DNA of 64,000 nt. It comes from Torreya grandis (taxonomy: Eukaryota; Streptophyta; Pinopsida; Cupressales; Taxaceae). This document shows positions 33,761 to 45,955 of this stretch, piece by piece; within the stretch, counting starts at the first letter, position 1, and the number at the start of each line of letters is the position of its first letter. Location of the stretch: positions 2,676,501 to 2,740,500 of the forward strand of contig JARHVA010000021.1 in the NCBI GenBank assembly GCA_037957365.1. Direction: 5' to 3'. A program made the translations under genes and the position numbers. Below the pieces are notes generated by a model. The model saw only the letters and a list, made by a program, of their open reading frames with translations. It made no database searches and was not told the origin of the DNA.

Positions 33761-36138
33761 TATCATGGCCTTAATTTTCACCCATGGAGGGAGTTCTTTA
33801 GGCTCTCTCCAAATAAGTCATAAAATGGGAACAACCTTAGGTTTTGGGTATCCTATAGTGAGGTTGAGCCTCTAGAGAGGGATGGTTACCTTGGATCTAT
33901 CACCTAAACTAATATCTTGCTTAGAAAAGGGAAAAAAATAGACAATAATGCATGAAAAATTGTAAAAGGAGGTGATGCACAAATATTTTGAACACTTATA
34001 ATTACACAAGACACACTATTTGACACTTTTAAGATTGAAAATATTACTTCATTCACTTTTTGATCAGCTTTCACATAAGTATTTCATAAAAAGGCACTGA
34101 ATAGCTATCAATCTAGCATGGGAGGGTTGTTGTACACTTCTAAACTAACCAATAATATATTTGTGGCACTTCAAATGACCTATGAGAGATAAAAAATAAT
34201 TCATGAAGGTGAGAAAAATTAGATAAAGGCAAAGGAAAACATGCATTCACTTAACCACATCAATGATTTGATAGGATACACTTCAATTCCACTTGTAAAA
34301 AGGAATTTAGTCTTTTATTGCATCAAATAGGTGTTGCAGTACAAATCATGGCATAGCCTAGGCATTCCAAAAGCATAAGAGTCTTTTTCTTGGGGGAGAA
34401 ATGGAAGATATATAGAAAAAGGGGAAGAGAGAGAGGGGAGTGAGCAAACATAAATAATAAATGAGGCCCAACCACTTTTTTATTGATTAGCTTTAATCCT
34501 ACCTCTACAAATTAACTTTCATCAATTTTAAATAGTTTTCAAGCCCTCTCATTTGCTTATAACACATTATATGATAAGAACTTGCTAAAGATGATGAGTC
34601 ATGGTCTATTCAAAAGGTAACAATCTCCAAAGACTTTTGAAATTTCATTGAATGCTCCACTATCTTTCTCACCCTCCAAACTCTCCATCTTCTTAATGAG
34701 CTTACAACACCATGCTTTATCTTGCTATGTTACTTATGTTATCAGACTTGAACTCATTCATTGGTGTCCCTTTTGACATTCCTTTCATAGTCACATTTTT
34801 ACCATTACTTTACACCCTAAATATAGGTCCACTATAGATGAAAACCAATCACCTTATTGGTTTTCATATAGTCATAATCTTAATGAAGATCCACAGGCTA
34901 GGGTTTCTTGATCTTGAAAGACATAGAACTTATGTCTAAGAGATTTTGAGAGATTTAGCTAAGCTTTAATGGCACCCTCTGACCTACAAGGTTTACTTCT
35001 GGTAACCCATATCATATTTGATCTCGCATTTATGCATTTGCTTACCTGGGTAGCACAATCTTTTGATCTGACATGCCTGCCTATGTGATGTTTCCCTGAG
35101 TTGCCTTTTTCCATTTTAAAACCTAATCATTGTCACCTTAGACACATGTCCTCATCATGTGCCCTTTGGAGATTTGATCAAACTTAATCCATCGATTTCC
35201 TTGAGAGTCTCTTAGCTTTGATCTTCATCATTGTCATTGATATGTGATTTGCTTTCTAGATTGTGACACTTGGTAGCCTCACATTGATATTTGTCTTGTC
35301 CTTAAAAAATGTGATACTTGACAATCCCACATGCCTCATATGGGCCTTGCTATCAGTCTTCATTCGGTTAATGTGCTTATGCCACATGGTGGCCTCACAT
35401 GTAATTTAGGCTCATTAACTTTTGACTTCACTCACACTATCAATATGCTCTTGCACAATTAAATGTACTATGTTAATATTTGATCTACAAGATAAAACAT
35501 GGACCATTGATCTACATCTAAAAATATGATCAAACATGGGCTATATATCTCTCTTCGAGGTCACCATGATTGACACTTATCACCTTCCTATTTATCATCA
35601 ATATCCTCTAACCTTTTGACCTCAAGATCACCATTGATATTTAATTACATGATTAAATGTGCACCATAGATCTCTTTGATCTCATGATATCATCCGCATG
35701 CCATTGATCTTTGCTCTAGGCCCTTGAGATCATGCCACTTATCAACCCAACATTCAACTTGAAACTTGTTATGGATTTTTGAATCCAAATAGCTATCTCT
35801 TGTGGTCTTAACTTGACATTTCTAGGCATGTCCCACACTACTAGATCATTTTTGAAGGCATACATATTGAGATTGAAAACTCATCAAGATGCCAAACTTA
35901 TAGGGTATATTTATGCTCATTTCTACATGACATGTTATGACAGTTTGGCCCTTAAAATCACCAATTTCACACTTTTATCATGATTAAAGTGTTTCAAAAG
36001 CTTGCAAGTGACAAGTGATCTTCCCTTGAATTGTATCTTCCCCTTTTTCCATTAGATCACTCTCTCAACTAGGACTCTACTCATCTTCTCCCTCTAGATC
36101 TAGGAAAAGTTTTATATGTAGGCCAAATTTGGCCAACA
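33761..36138 (-). repeat. Element D, 5' LTR
   Basis: It aligns with 24891-27244 and begins TATCATGG (decayed TGTTATGG). The motif GGTGATGCAC lies at 33971-33980. No convincing tRNA complement is seen next to it: the sense bases after the LTR quickly enter the MPNGT start of Gag. Confidence 0.85.
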
Positions 36139-36429
36139 CTAACCTTTTTTCCAAACTAGAACTTTCTCTCCCTTTGACATTAATGACAAAGGGTCATCTT
36201 CTTGGAGACTATCTGATCCTTAGACCTACTCTTGGAGCATGATTGGCTCCCCTTATCTTCATGACATAATTAGACACTATCATGACTATGACGTGGTTTG
36301 ATCAAGTTATCATACAAACTCTTTATGACCCATCTCTTGTGATCACACCTTATAGAAAACTCTTGACTAAACCCTGGATCTAAATGTCAACAAAGGACAC
36401 AAAGCTCCCCCTAATACCAAGCATCCTTC
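36139..36429 (-). other. Element C internal stretch between gag and D
   Basis: The sense strand contains DPLSLMSKG-like wording followed by AAAGGGAGAGAAAG, close in style to the polypurine tract at 24807. This suggests the stretch is the 3' untranslated end of C, leaving no room for a pol gene. Confidence 0.5.
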
Positions 36430-38702
36430 ATGCTTTTGATCACTATTTGAGTGCCTCCATGAAGCTTAATGGAGTCACCTCTACTATAGGGTATTAGAAT
36501 AATGTAAACTTAGGAGATTCCAAAATTTCCATGTCCTTACTAGATTGAACTTCCTTCATGATCCTCTTAGGCTTGAATATCCCTTTTGTCTTGATCTTTT
36601 CATTCTCTATTTAAACAACATTTTAGCTTGGTCTATTGGTCTTGACTCCTTCATCCACAATCTGAGTTGATAGGGAGAATTCTTAGCACTCTTTTGCATC
36701 TGGACTATAGTCCACCATGGAAAATAGTCCACTTGGATTTGCAGATTAGTCATTAAACTTAGCTACCTTGGGTTTTCACTCACTGTCTTATCTTCTTTCT
36801 TATATTCTAGGGGCCTCAACTTTCTTGTTTTGACTTGAGATTCCATGATTATAAAACTTTATCATACGACCAACCTTTTGACAATTGAAACATACTATTC
36901 ATCTTAATGGAAACACACCATGAACCATACTTCTTGACTGATGAATATCCTCATATTTCCATGCATATTAATTCTTGGAGGGCCTTCTACGATACCTTGC
37001 TCTATGACCAAATTAGTTACATGAATAAAAATATCCATTGAAAGGATTAAAATACCTTATACCATTATACTACTTGATAGGATTAGTCTTCATTCTACCA
37101 ACACCATCATTTCTTGATTGACCATAGACCTTTTTGATCTCATTAGTGTTCTTTTGGTCTCTATTGAAACCAAGACCTTTTTTGTCATTAACAATACTTT
37201 GACTACTCAAGATGTTATCTAGATCATTATTATTATTTTCAAACTTCACAAAGGACTTAACCTTACTTAATATCTGATCAATCTTAGCTCTCAAGGAATC
37301 CACTTTATTTACATACCTTACACATTCTTCTTCTTTAGCCTTTAAACTTGTAGTCATGATCTCAATTCGAGTCTCCAATTGTTTGACTATTTTCTCTTGT
37401 TCCTTGGAGTTGTTTCTCAATCTAACTTTAGACAAGTTGATTTTCTCATCATAGTATTTGATAAGAGAGGTCGTCACCCTATTATTATTCTTCACCATCT
37501 TTAGTTCTTCTAAAGTATTCATAAACTCAAACTCAAAGTCTACCTCATCTTCTTCTTTATCTTAATCACCAACAATACCTCCAATCCATATGGACTCTTC
37601 TTGATTTGAACAACTTCCTTCCTCAGCCATGAAGAGTAATTCATTGACATCAAGACCATCACCTTCATGGTCACTCTTATAATCACTTCTCTCACTCTCA
37701 TCAGATGAGATGCAATCTTCCTTGGCGTAAACACTTCTTTTGTTCTTGAATTTTTTTCCTTGTCATCATACCTTATGAAGCTTTTCTTGCTCTTGTTAGA
37801 CCTCTATGAATTTTTATCATTATCATGAATTTTATCATGCTCTTCATAATATTTTTCCTTATGATTATGAGGGAAATTTTTATCAAATTGTCCAATCTCT
37901 CCACAATTAAAATATTTAAAGGGTAACTTACCCTTGTATTTACCTAAACCGATTTTCAATTTTTTTGTAAACATAGATATTAACTCATCATCTTCGATAT
38001 TAGATTCATCATTATATTTGACTTTCTTACCTTGTGTATTCTTATCTTTTCACTTATTTTTTTCCCTTGAATGCAAATTCATTCTTTACAAGTCTTCCTT
38101 CACTTGTCATCTCATAGGCTTTTAGGGTGCCATGAAGTCCATCCATCTCTAGCTTGTCTAGATATTGCATTTATTCAACATCAGATACTTTAGAATCAAA
38201 TTTAAGAGTTAGAGATATTAAAATCTTTTAAACAATAGTTTACTCTTTCAATTCTTCACCTAGGCCTCTTATGATAGTTGACCACTTCATCAACCCTCAA
38301 TAATTAGGCTATAATGGTCTCATTCATCCTTAGGCTTTCAACTTATCTTCTATGGGTTAGCAACTTAGAAAAATTGACCTTGGAGTCTCCCTCATTAATA
38401 TTAATCAAATTGGCCCACATTTATTTAGTAGACATATAGTGAATCACCTTCACAATTTCTACCTCTGATAGGCCACACATAATACCATTCATTAATTTTA
38501 AAGTATTGTCACTAGCCTTCTTGATTGTTGTATCTATAGGAGGAATAGGGTGTGCAGTATATTCATAAAATATTGATTTCCAAACATTATGACATTGAGA
38601 CATAAAATATTTCCTCATATTGACACTCCAAAAAGTGTAATTGGATCCATTAATCAATGGAGTTTTGCTTGTAGAAAAACCACCTTGTGCTTGACTAGCC
38701 AT
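36430..38702 (-). pseudogene. Element C Gag (copia type) with coiled coil and zinc knuckles
   Basis: It starts MASQAQGGFSTSKTPLINGS at 38702, then YTFWSVNMRKYFMSQ, the usual start of plant copia Gag. A first knuckle near 37920-37870 is decayed (FNCGEIGQFDKNF; His and last Cys lost). An acidic stretch follows, then a coiled-coil block at 37522-37070 rich in E, K, L and R (KEQEKIVKQLETRIEIMTTS). Two more knuckle-like motifs are at about 37040-36985 (YSCNQFGHRARYRR, with a stop) and 36900-36853 (CFNCQKVGRMIKFY). No protease DSGA or downstream enzyme follows. Large gag-only LTR elements are known in plants (TR-GAG type). Confidence 0.8.
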
Positions 38703-38747
38703 CTTCGATTGCTTAGGATCTCTTTTAGGATATTAGCCTTATAAAAA

Positions 38748-38760
38748 GAACCTGATATAA
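38748..38760 (-). promoter_or_regulatory. Primer-binding site of element C, degenerate
   Basis: The plus strand AACCTGATATAA resembles GCTCTGATACCA, the complement of the TGGTATCAGAGC primer site for initiator methionine tRNA used by plant copia elements. It lies between the LTR and the Gag start, as expected. Confidence 0.55.
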
Positions 38761-39500
38761 TAATTTTTTTTGAAATTATAGCTATTGAAATGGGGGGTTA
38801 ATTAGTTTCCTTAAAACAATATTTCAATTTCACTTAACATCCATGAAACATTCATTCATATACATACATTAACCAATGCATAAAAAAACATATATAAAAG
38901 AAAAAAACATAAGAACATATGAGATATGTGGGAAAAAATCTTGGGGAATAAAAAAATCTAACACATATCTTGGAATATAGACCTATAGTCAATGAATCAA
39001 AATTTAGAGAGGCACCAACCCCTTCTCTGGTCAAGCACCAACTCAACTAGTCTTTTAGCAAGCACCAATTTGAAAGGAGGCTCTAACCCCCTAGGTAACC
39101 TATAACCAAATAAGATACCTTGAATATATGATATAAATTAAAAACCTATTACTCAATAAACTAAATATGACCACCTTATTTTTCTCTTCTCACTCTTTTA
39201 TCTCTCTCAAATAGCCTATTAGGCCTTCTCGCTCAACTAACCCTATCCTTGGCATAATTAGGTCACATGACCTTGATAATCACCTATATAAATATAGTTA
39301 TATATTCATGAAATATTAATCACACCTATATAATGATATTAAATCCATCTAATTGGTTTCTAAAATTCTATGTCATTCGCTCATGTCTTCAATATTCTAA
39401 CTAGTCAATTAGGCCTATTAGAGCTTCTCTTTATACTTGACTCTTGATCTTACCCATATTGGTTGTAAAAGAAATTTTAAATTATTTAATCACCCTTGTA

Positions 39501-39501
<1 letters not shown>

Positions 39502-39542
<41 letters not shown>
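39502..39542. repeat. TA microsatellite
   Basis: About 41 bp of uninterrupted TA dinucleotides. The partner LTR has only a short ATAGATCAAAA at the same place (about 22480), so the run expanded after C inserted. Confidence 0.95.
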
Positions 39543-39544
<2 letters not shown>

Positions 39545-40275
39545 CACAAGTGATAAAAAGGTCTACCATTACCCTTAAGGGCCAAAACCACCATTAGGCC
39601 TAATAGAGAACTAATGCAATTAGGCATTCTCAAAGCACATGTTTCACCTTGACCACCTTGGAACACCTTGAGCCTCCAAAAATGGATGAAAAACTTAATA
39701 CACACTTAAATTATACCCCTTATAATATCACCTTAGGTTTACAACACCATTTAGCTCATTTCACTCCTTGAACCACATAATTAGGTCTACTCATAATTAG
39801 GCCTTCTCACTGCCAGAAAGTCTATCTTGAAAATATGAAGCATACACTAAAATTTTACATATAAAAAAAAAATCACATGGATATAAAATACATGACCTAA
39901 ATTTCATCATAATTTTTATTGGATTTCACCAAATAGGGTAGAAGACCTCAAACCAACCATTTTCATATGCTTACTAAGAACTACACACATGCTTCAAAAA
40001 CCTAGTCAATAACCTTTAAATTGTCACACTTTCATAGTTTATCATGCATAAAATAATGAAAATGAGACTATGAGACATATATAACAACTTAATGTGTATT
40101 TTATTCTTCAACTCTATGCAAAAATACTCAAGAATATCATTTTCACTCATACACAAAAAACTGCTTGTAGGTCTAAAAACACAATCATGAAAACCAAGTC
40201 TTAGAACACTTGTGAGAACCCTTTTATGAAATTTAAATGGGTTTATATGATATTTAAGAATTATTATAACATATT

Positions 40276-40279
<4 letters not shown>

Positions 40280-40322
<43 letters not shown>
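40280..40322. repeat. TA microsatellite
   Basis: About 43 bp of AT repeats. The partner LTR has AAATAGATATATTACATGG at the equivalent place (about 23215), again indicating expansion in this copy only. Confidence 0.95.
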
Positions 40323-40324
<2 letters not shown>

Positions 40325-41925
40325 CATGGTTCAATATCAATATTAGTCTTACAAACCAATCTCATGTCTTCACCCTACACAGACCTCATTATGTTAGACA
40401 ACTCACTTTGAGAATAACTTTTTGATTATTTATGAGGATAAAAAAAACTTATATTCAAGGTGTAAAGGTTATATAGGTCTTAAATAATGACCCCATTCAT
40501 TTGGATCTATCCCTAATCCACTACAACCCATCCCTAATCTCATTCTCACTTTTGCCTAGTTTTCTCACTGTCTTCCTCATTAGGCCTATTTAGCAATAGG
40601 TCAATGTACATGATTGGTTTAGAATATTTAAGGCATGAAACATACTAAAATACCACCATGTTCATAAGATATGGGTCTAAATATTCAACCTTCAACAACT
40701 TCCATGCTTTGACATGGTCAACCCTGCCTGCTACATCAAAAAAATGAGAAACAAGGGGTTTGTTGTAGCTTCCATTCACTTTTTTGTTAGAAAAATGACA
40801 CTTGGTAAAACTTGGGAGAGTATTATACAAGATAAAATAATAAAAATAGGTCATCCAATCCATTCTGATTCATTTTCAACTAGATCTTTCCTATTTATTG
40901 GGTCGTTATGAGGGTTTTAGGAGGGTTTTGATTACTTTCTATTCTTAGCAATCGTTCATAAAGGATTGCCCCTAAAATTTAAAAATAATTCTAGGAAATT
41001 CAAGATAGGACCATTCCAAAAATTCCATGAACTGATTATGTTTTCATGAAAATGTTGCACTTGCCAATGAGCATAAGAAAATCCTTCTTCAGTCTACAAT
41101 AACTCATTCTATGCACACATAAAAACTCAACACCAAATTTCATGATTTCTCCTTCAGGATTTGACCTCAAAATTGGTAAAAAAAATTGACACAAACTATC
41201 ACACCTCTGAAAATTCTCTTATGAGCTCTAGCACCTTGGGAACTAAACTTGACCCCTCATTAGGTCACACTAGGTCTCTTTGCACACTAGGCCTTGAACT
41301 TCGAGTCATACTTAGACCTTGATCACTAATTGAAACCTATTTTAGTATTATAAAATCCTCATCCTTATGTCATAAAATGTAATACCATGATCAAACACTA
41401 CCAAAATTTCTCTCACAAATCTTAGACAACTCATCTGATCATGATACCAGGCCTATGCCTTTTTACTAGGTTTTTCACTGCAAGGACTAAGCTTCAAGAT
41501 TGACCTTGGAACTCTTCTGAAGGATTATTTGACTCTTTCACATGTTTAAAAAAATTGATACACTCTCTCATACATGTACTGACATAATTCACCAAGCTTC
41601 ACTATGATTTTATGCATACACCTCACATGACTAGACTAGGCTTCTCAAGACACCAATACTCAACAATAACTTACCTTGCATCATGATCTTAACCTTGACA
41701 TGCCATCAACCTCAGAAGAATTACTAGGTTTCCTTAAAATTATCTCTCAATAGAGAAACAAAATGTTGCCTTCAAATTTTATCTTGTCATAAGACTTCTT
41801 TGTCTCATACCACTCCACCATGCATGGCCTCAACTCTTGATCTTGACATTAATGACATCCATCTTGATTTTGACATCAATGACACATCAATGCCTCAAAA
41901 CCAATAATAGGAACATACCTCAATA

Positions 41926-42131
41926 TATTAGAATAAAATAATTGGCAAGAGGAAATGACCATAATGATAATTGAACAGATCTAATATGGTGAATTATCCC
42001 ACCTAGAGATGGCCCAAAGTGAATTCAAACTCGCATGTTAGGTGAACAGATGAATTTTTCTATGTGTAATTGTGGAAAGTCATTCTATTTTAAAATTTTG
42101 ACACAAAAGTGATTAAAATGGAATGTGTACA
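41926..42131 (-). repeat. Element A, 5' LTR, remaining part
   Basis: It continues the LTR interrupted at 21729 and aligns with 5385-5593, ending GTGTACA. Shared phrases include GATCTAATATGGTGAATTAT and GATGGCCCAA. After 42131 the similarity to the other LTR's flank stops, marking A's outer boundary. Confidence 0.85.
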
Positions 42132-45100
42132 CCACCTTATAACCAAGGGGGTTCGACACAAGGGTGTATCTATATCTATGGCATCAATTATTATCTAATA
42201 TAAATTATCAAGGGGGGTTGGCATGAGGGCCTATCTATATGGGGAATTGGGTCCATCCACCTTGCTTAACTATAAGGTAATGAGGATAAAATATTATAGG
42301 CTAGGATACCCCTAATACAAATATATATAATTTATTTAGCCCAAATTGGTTAGGTTGTCTAGTTTAAATAGAGATACTTTGTTAGCCAAATAGTAGATTT
42401 ATTGAGAAGCCAAAGTTAAGCCTCACATCAATAGGTTGAACCCTACATATAGATAGGTCCTTATGCACAACCAATATTGATATATGGAGGTTGAGACATA
42501 AATAGATAGGGGCCCTTTTACTATTAGGCCAAGGTCATGTCCTTTGTACTGGTGAAAGGAGGTCGAGGTTATCCATCGTTTTGTTAGGCCCCTTCCTAAC
42601 TTGTATCCTACTTATTTTGGAAACATATTTTTTCACTCCATCCCTTGAATGTTCATTTATTATAAAATCTCATTCTTCTCCAAATGAGGGCATTTATTGG
42701 TTGATGCAGTGGTACACCCCCTCAAATTGAATTAATTACTCTCTAAATAGTGTAATAAGGTCTCTTATCACATGACTTACCAATTGAAATTTGGTGGTGA
42801 GCCATTGATAATATGGTGGTGTTATCATAAAATTTTATACCTCTCTTTTAAAAAGAAAACTTTATCTTAGGAAAATTGCTATAAAAACTTTCTTACCTTG
42901 TGACTCAACAACGTTACTTGGTGGGGTCCTACTTGCATATCTAACTTTGTGCTTGTTATGATATAAGTTAATTTTGATTATTGTCATACTTGAAAACTTG
43001 ATTGATTATTATTTCAATTAAACATGTTTAATAGTTGGCACTTTCATACAAGGATAAAACACAACATTTGATTTTTTTAGCATTTAATTCAAGTTAGTTG
43101 AGGTTGTAAACACTTGTTGACTGTGACTCTCACTCAAATATCATTTTGCACTGGAAAAATATGTGTGTTAAACTCTATGATATTTTTGATCTTTTTAAAT
43201 CTGAATAAAAGACATGCATCATGAACTTCAAAGTTCAGTCTAACACAATTCTTCTCTTTTGAACATTATTGGTAATGTTATCAACTATACAGTCACATTT
43301 TAGTTTCCTCGGGCATAGTAACAATATTCAATGCATAGTTTATTTTTATTAGGATGAAAATAGTAATTTTATGAAGGATGAAATAAATTTGGATACTGAA
43401 GTCAGAAAAAATAGTATGGTTACATTGATGTGATCCTCTTTTAATAGTATAAAATTAAGGTGTTGAGTGGATTTTTTATATAGAATTTGAATGTAAAATA
43501 ATCATCATAGTGAACAAGCATAATACTTGGCATTAGTGTCAACAAGGTTTTATTTTGGGATGCAATATACACATTGATAATGAGTAAGATAATCACCTTG
43601 ATATGTTTTGGACCCTATGTGGTTATTTTACCTAGTCACCATGGTAATAAGATGAAAAATTGTTTGATGACTTCATTACTAGGGTAAAAAATGAAACATT
43701 AACTCAAAACATGGTATTTTGATGTTTTGTGCAATCATATAAATTTTGAAATATTTGAGAAGTTTTTGTTATTATTTTTGGTTCGTAGTTTAATTGTAAT
43801 GTATGTGCTAGAATTTAATGTTGAGCACCTCCACCACATGTACCTTTAGTGTGAATGCAATGTAGAAGCCTAGGGATTCAGATGGTGCACTCTAAGATTC
43901 TTGATCTTTATGGTTTTATAAGCTCATTATTTAATTGGTTTTCATGAACAATCTTGGATGTGTAGTATAACTTTAGAAAGTGTTTTATAGAGTTTAAAGC
44001 TTCATTTAGATCTTGTTTGATATTGGTAGTGTACGAATTCAATTTCTTGTTTAGTTTTGAGAAATGCAAGTAAAATGGTTTCGAAGTTTGAGGTAGCTCA
44101 ATATGAATGTTTTCATTGGAAAAACATTTTTTTAAATTTAAATGGATGATAAAGATGCATGAAAATATTTTGGAAGCATTTTTTGAGGTAATAAGTATTG
44201 GTCACTCATATTCTTTCATTTTTTAAATGAATTATTTTGCCATTCATTTTGAAACTATAGTTTATTATTTAGGTATGATTGAAAGGCATTTATTTTTAAT
44301 TTAAAAGGGATTTACAGGGTATGAATGATTAAATGGGGTTCATTTTGGATAAATGGTGTTGATTCTAGATAGAGATAATGAATAAGTTGTTGTGTGTGTG
44401 TGGAAATTGAATGTCTCACCCTTGAAGCAGTTTTATGGGTTAGTTTCTAAATATACAATGTACATTTTTGTCATAGCTATGAATAAACACCAATTTATTT
44501 CTTATGAAATGAGTTTTCATAAAGTGGTTATTTCAAAGTTCAGTTTCATAAGGTGAAAGCATGCATTATATTTAAATCTTATTGAATGGTTTCAATTTGA
44601 AGAAAGCAATCCTCTTAATAATCATCATTTGAGGTATTCAAAATATTTGATGGGTTTTTGTGTTTTTAGTTTTTAATGAATAGGCCAATGGTTTTGAATA
44701 TAATGAATAAAATGGTTTAAGTCTCTGCCTATTGTGAAAATACATATATTGAAAATTTGCATTTCTTTTGAACACTATGTAATGACCTTCAATATGAAAA
44801 TGACATTATTTTATTTTTTGATGAGCTATTTTTAGTTTCAAATTATTATATTATTCTTCAAAAATATAGTTTCAAAAGATGCATAGTGTTGTTTATAATA
44901 ATAATTAGATGATTCGGTTGAGCTTATATTGATTTATTTCAAAACCATGATATCAAGATGTTATTTATAAAGGTGTTTTTAGTTTGATTAAATCTTTATA
45001 ATGTGATCCAAAATTTGATGCTAATATCCTAGTCATGTATACTAGATGTTTCCATCATAACAAATTGTATATAATTCATGCTTTAAAACACTTCATGTAC

Positions 45101-45399
45101 AAAACATTAGATCAAATATGTTGTAGTGGTAGAATCAGTGTGGGGGTGACCTAGACATCTTCATAGCGATGAAGTGTTATTTTGCTCTTGAAATTACAAT
45201 GTTTACTATAGATATTAAAACCACCACTACATGCAGGTGAAAGTTGCATAACTACCCCAATGATTACATAATAGTCAGTGTCCATAGTTTATAGATGTGT
45301 AACTACATCAGTAGTTATGTTACCACTAGTCTACAAACATCGATAATTTTTTTTAGAGACAAAGAGTCCAAAATGGAATGGTTGCAAATGTTCCCACTT
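42132..45399. other. Unassigned DNA right of element A
   Basis: The first ~600 bp have the same GGGG/TATATA style as 2475-4301. From about 42900 on the sequence is plain AT-rich with no long frame, no tandem array and no recognisable domain. The LTR of element F must begin somewhere near its end, but I could not place the TG start. Confidence 0.4.
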
Positions 45400-45955
45400 C
45401 CCAAAGATGATTTGTTTGAGATTCTTGGTAGACTCCAAAGTGTGAGGGTATAAATATAGGCCTTGAATAAGGAAGAAGACATCATAAGAATCTTAAAATT
45501 GGATTCACATTTAAAGATAACAAGTTGAGTCTTGGTTCATGTTATCTTCAATGGTTCTTAGTTTTTTAGTGATTGTTTCAGAGTTGGTTTTTATTGAAAG
45601 TGTTTGAAAAGTGCAAAAGAATATTATGTGCAAGATTTAGATAGATAGTAGTGAAAGCTTTGTCAATGAAGGCCAAATTTTGGTAGTAACTTGTACATTT
45701 TATAAATCATAGAGTGGAAAGGGGGGTGTAATTGCCTCACCCACTAGAGTTTTTCCCACACTAAATTTATATAGGATAATTATTGTGTCTTTGTGATAAT
45801 ATTTGCTCCATTATTAGGTTCATAATCATGTAATTTTATTTTTATTAATTCATATCTCTCTCTTTTAAAGCAAACTAGTCTATAATAGTAACTTATTCAA
45901 TCACTTATTGAGCTAAGAGTATAGGATCCATATTGGTGAAGCTTAATGTGGAATA
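45400..45955 (+). repeat. Element F, 5' LTR (partial, start not defined)
   Basis: A TATA-like GGGTATAAATATAGG is at 45447-45461. A leader-like GGGGTGTAATTGCCTCACCC and GAGTTTTTCCCACAC follow, as in plant LTR R/U5 regions. The LTR is cut at 45955 by element E, continues at 51553 (after the duplicated GAATA) and ends near 51577, just before a primer-like site. The start is a guess. Confidence 0.5.

Larger units (their letters stand above)
24891..36138 (-). mobile_element. Element D: Tat-like Ty3/gypsy retrotransposon inserted in C
   Basis: LTRs at 24891-27244 (2354 bp) and 33761-36138 (2378 bp) have plus-strand ends TGTTATGG and GGCCAACA. Flanks CTGAT and CTAAC differ by two transitions, consistent with a decayed 5-bp duplication. 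In sense order it holds Gag, protease, archaeal-type RNase H, RT, RNase H and integrase, all present but broken. It is the most complete gypsy element in the window and the most deeply nested. Confidence 0.85.
21730..41925 (-). mobile_element. Element C: long-LTR copia-type, gag-only element hosting D
   Basis: LTRs of about 3.1 kb (21730-24806 and 38761-41925) have TGTTG...CAACA ends; the right copy's terminus is decayed to CAATA. Flanks GACCA (21725-21729) and TATTA (41926-41930) align with GACTA in the intact LTR of A, consistent with a decayed 5-bp duplication. Minus orientation follows from the polypurine tract at 24807 and the primer site at 38748. Without element D the internal region is only ~2.7 kb and encodes Gag; no protease, integrase or RT is present. 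Confidence 0.8.
38761..41925 (-). repeat. Element C, 5' LTR
   Basis: It aligns with 21730-24806; the internal-side boundary is uncertain by a few bases because TGTTGG is lost there. Two long TA runs not present in the other copy lie at 39502 and 40280. The AGGCCT motifs recur at matching places (about 39221, 39415, 39596, 39803, 40583, 41291 and 41451). Confidence 0.8.
4302..42131 (-). mobile_element. Element A: gypsy-like LTR retrotransposon hosting B, C and D
   Basis: A pair of ~1.29-kb direct repeats begins TGTA and ends TACA. The left copy is 4302-5593. The right copy starts at 20649, is interrupted at 21729 by element C and resumes at 41926-42131. Minus orientation follows from a polypurine-like tract next to the left repeat, a degenerate TGGCAC-type primer site next to the right repeat, and minus-strand Gag motifs. 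Without its nested guests A is about 9.3 kb. Its internal part (5594-9515 and 17842-20648) holds Gag remnants, but I found no protease, RT, RNase H or integrase, so A was probably non-autonomous. The Gag zinc-finger context and primer site suggest the Tat/Athila branch of gypsy. Target duplication is not clear: ATCCA left against CCACC right. Confidence 0.75.
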
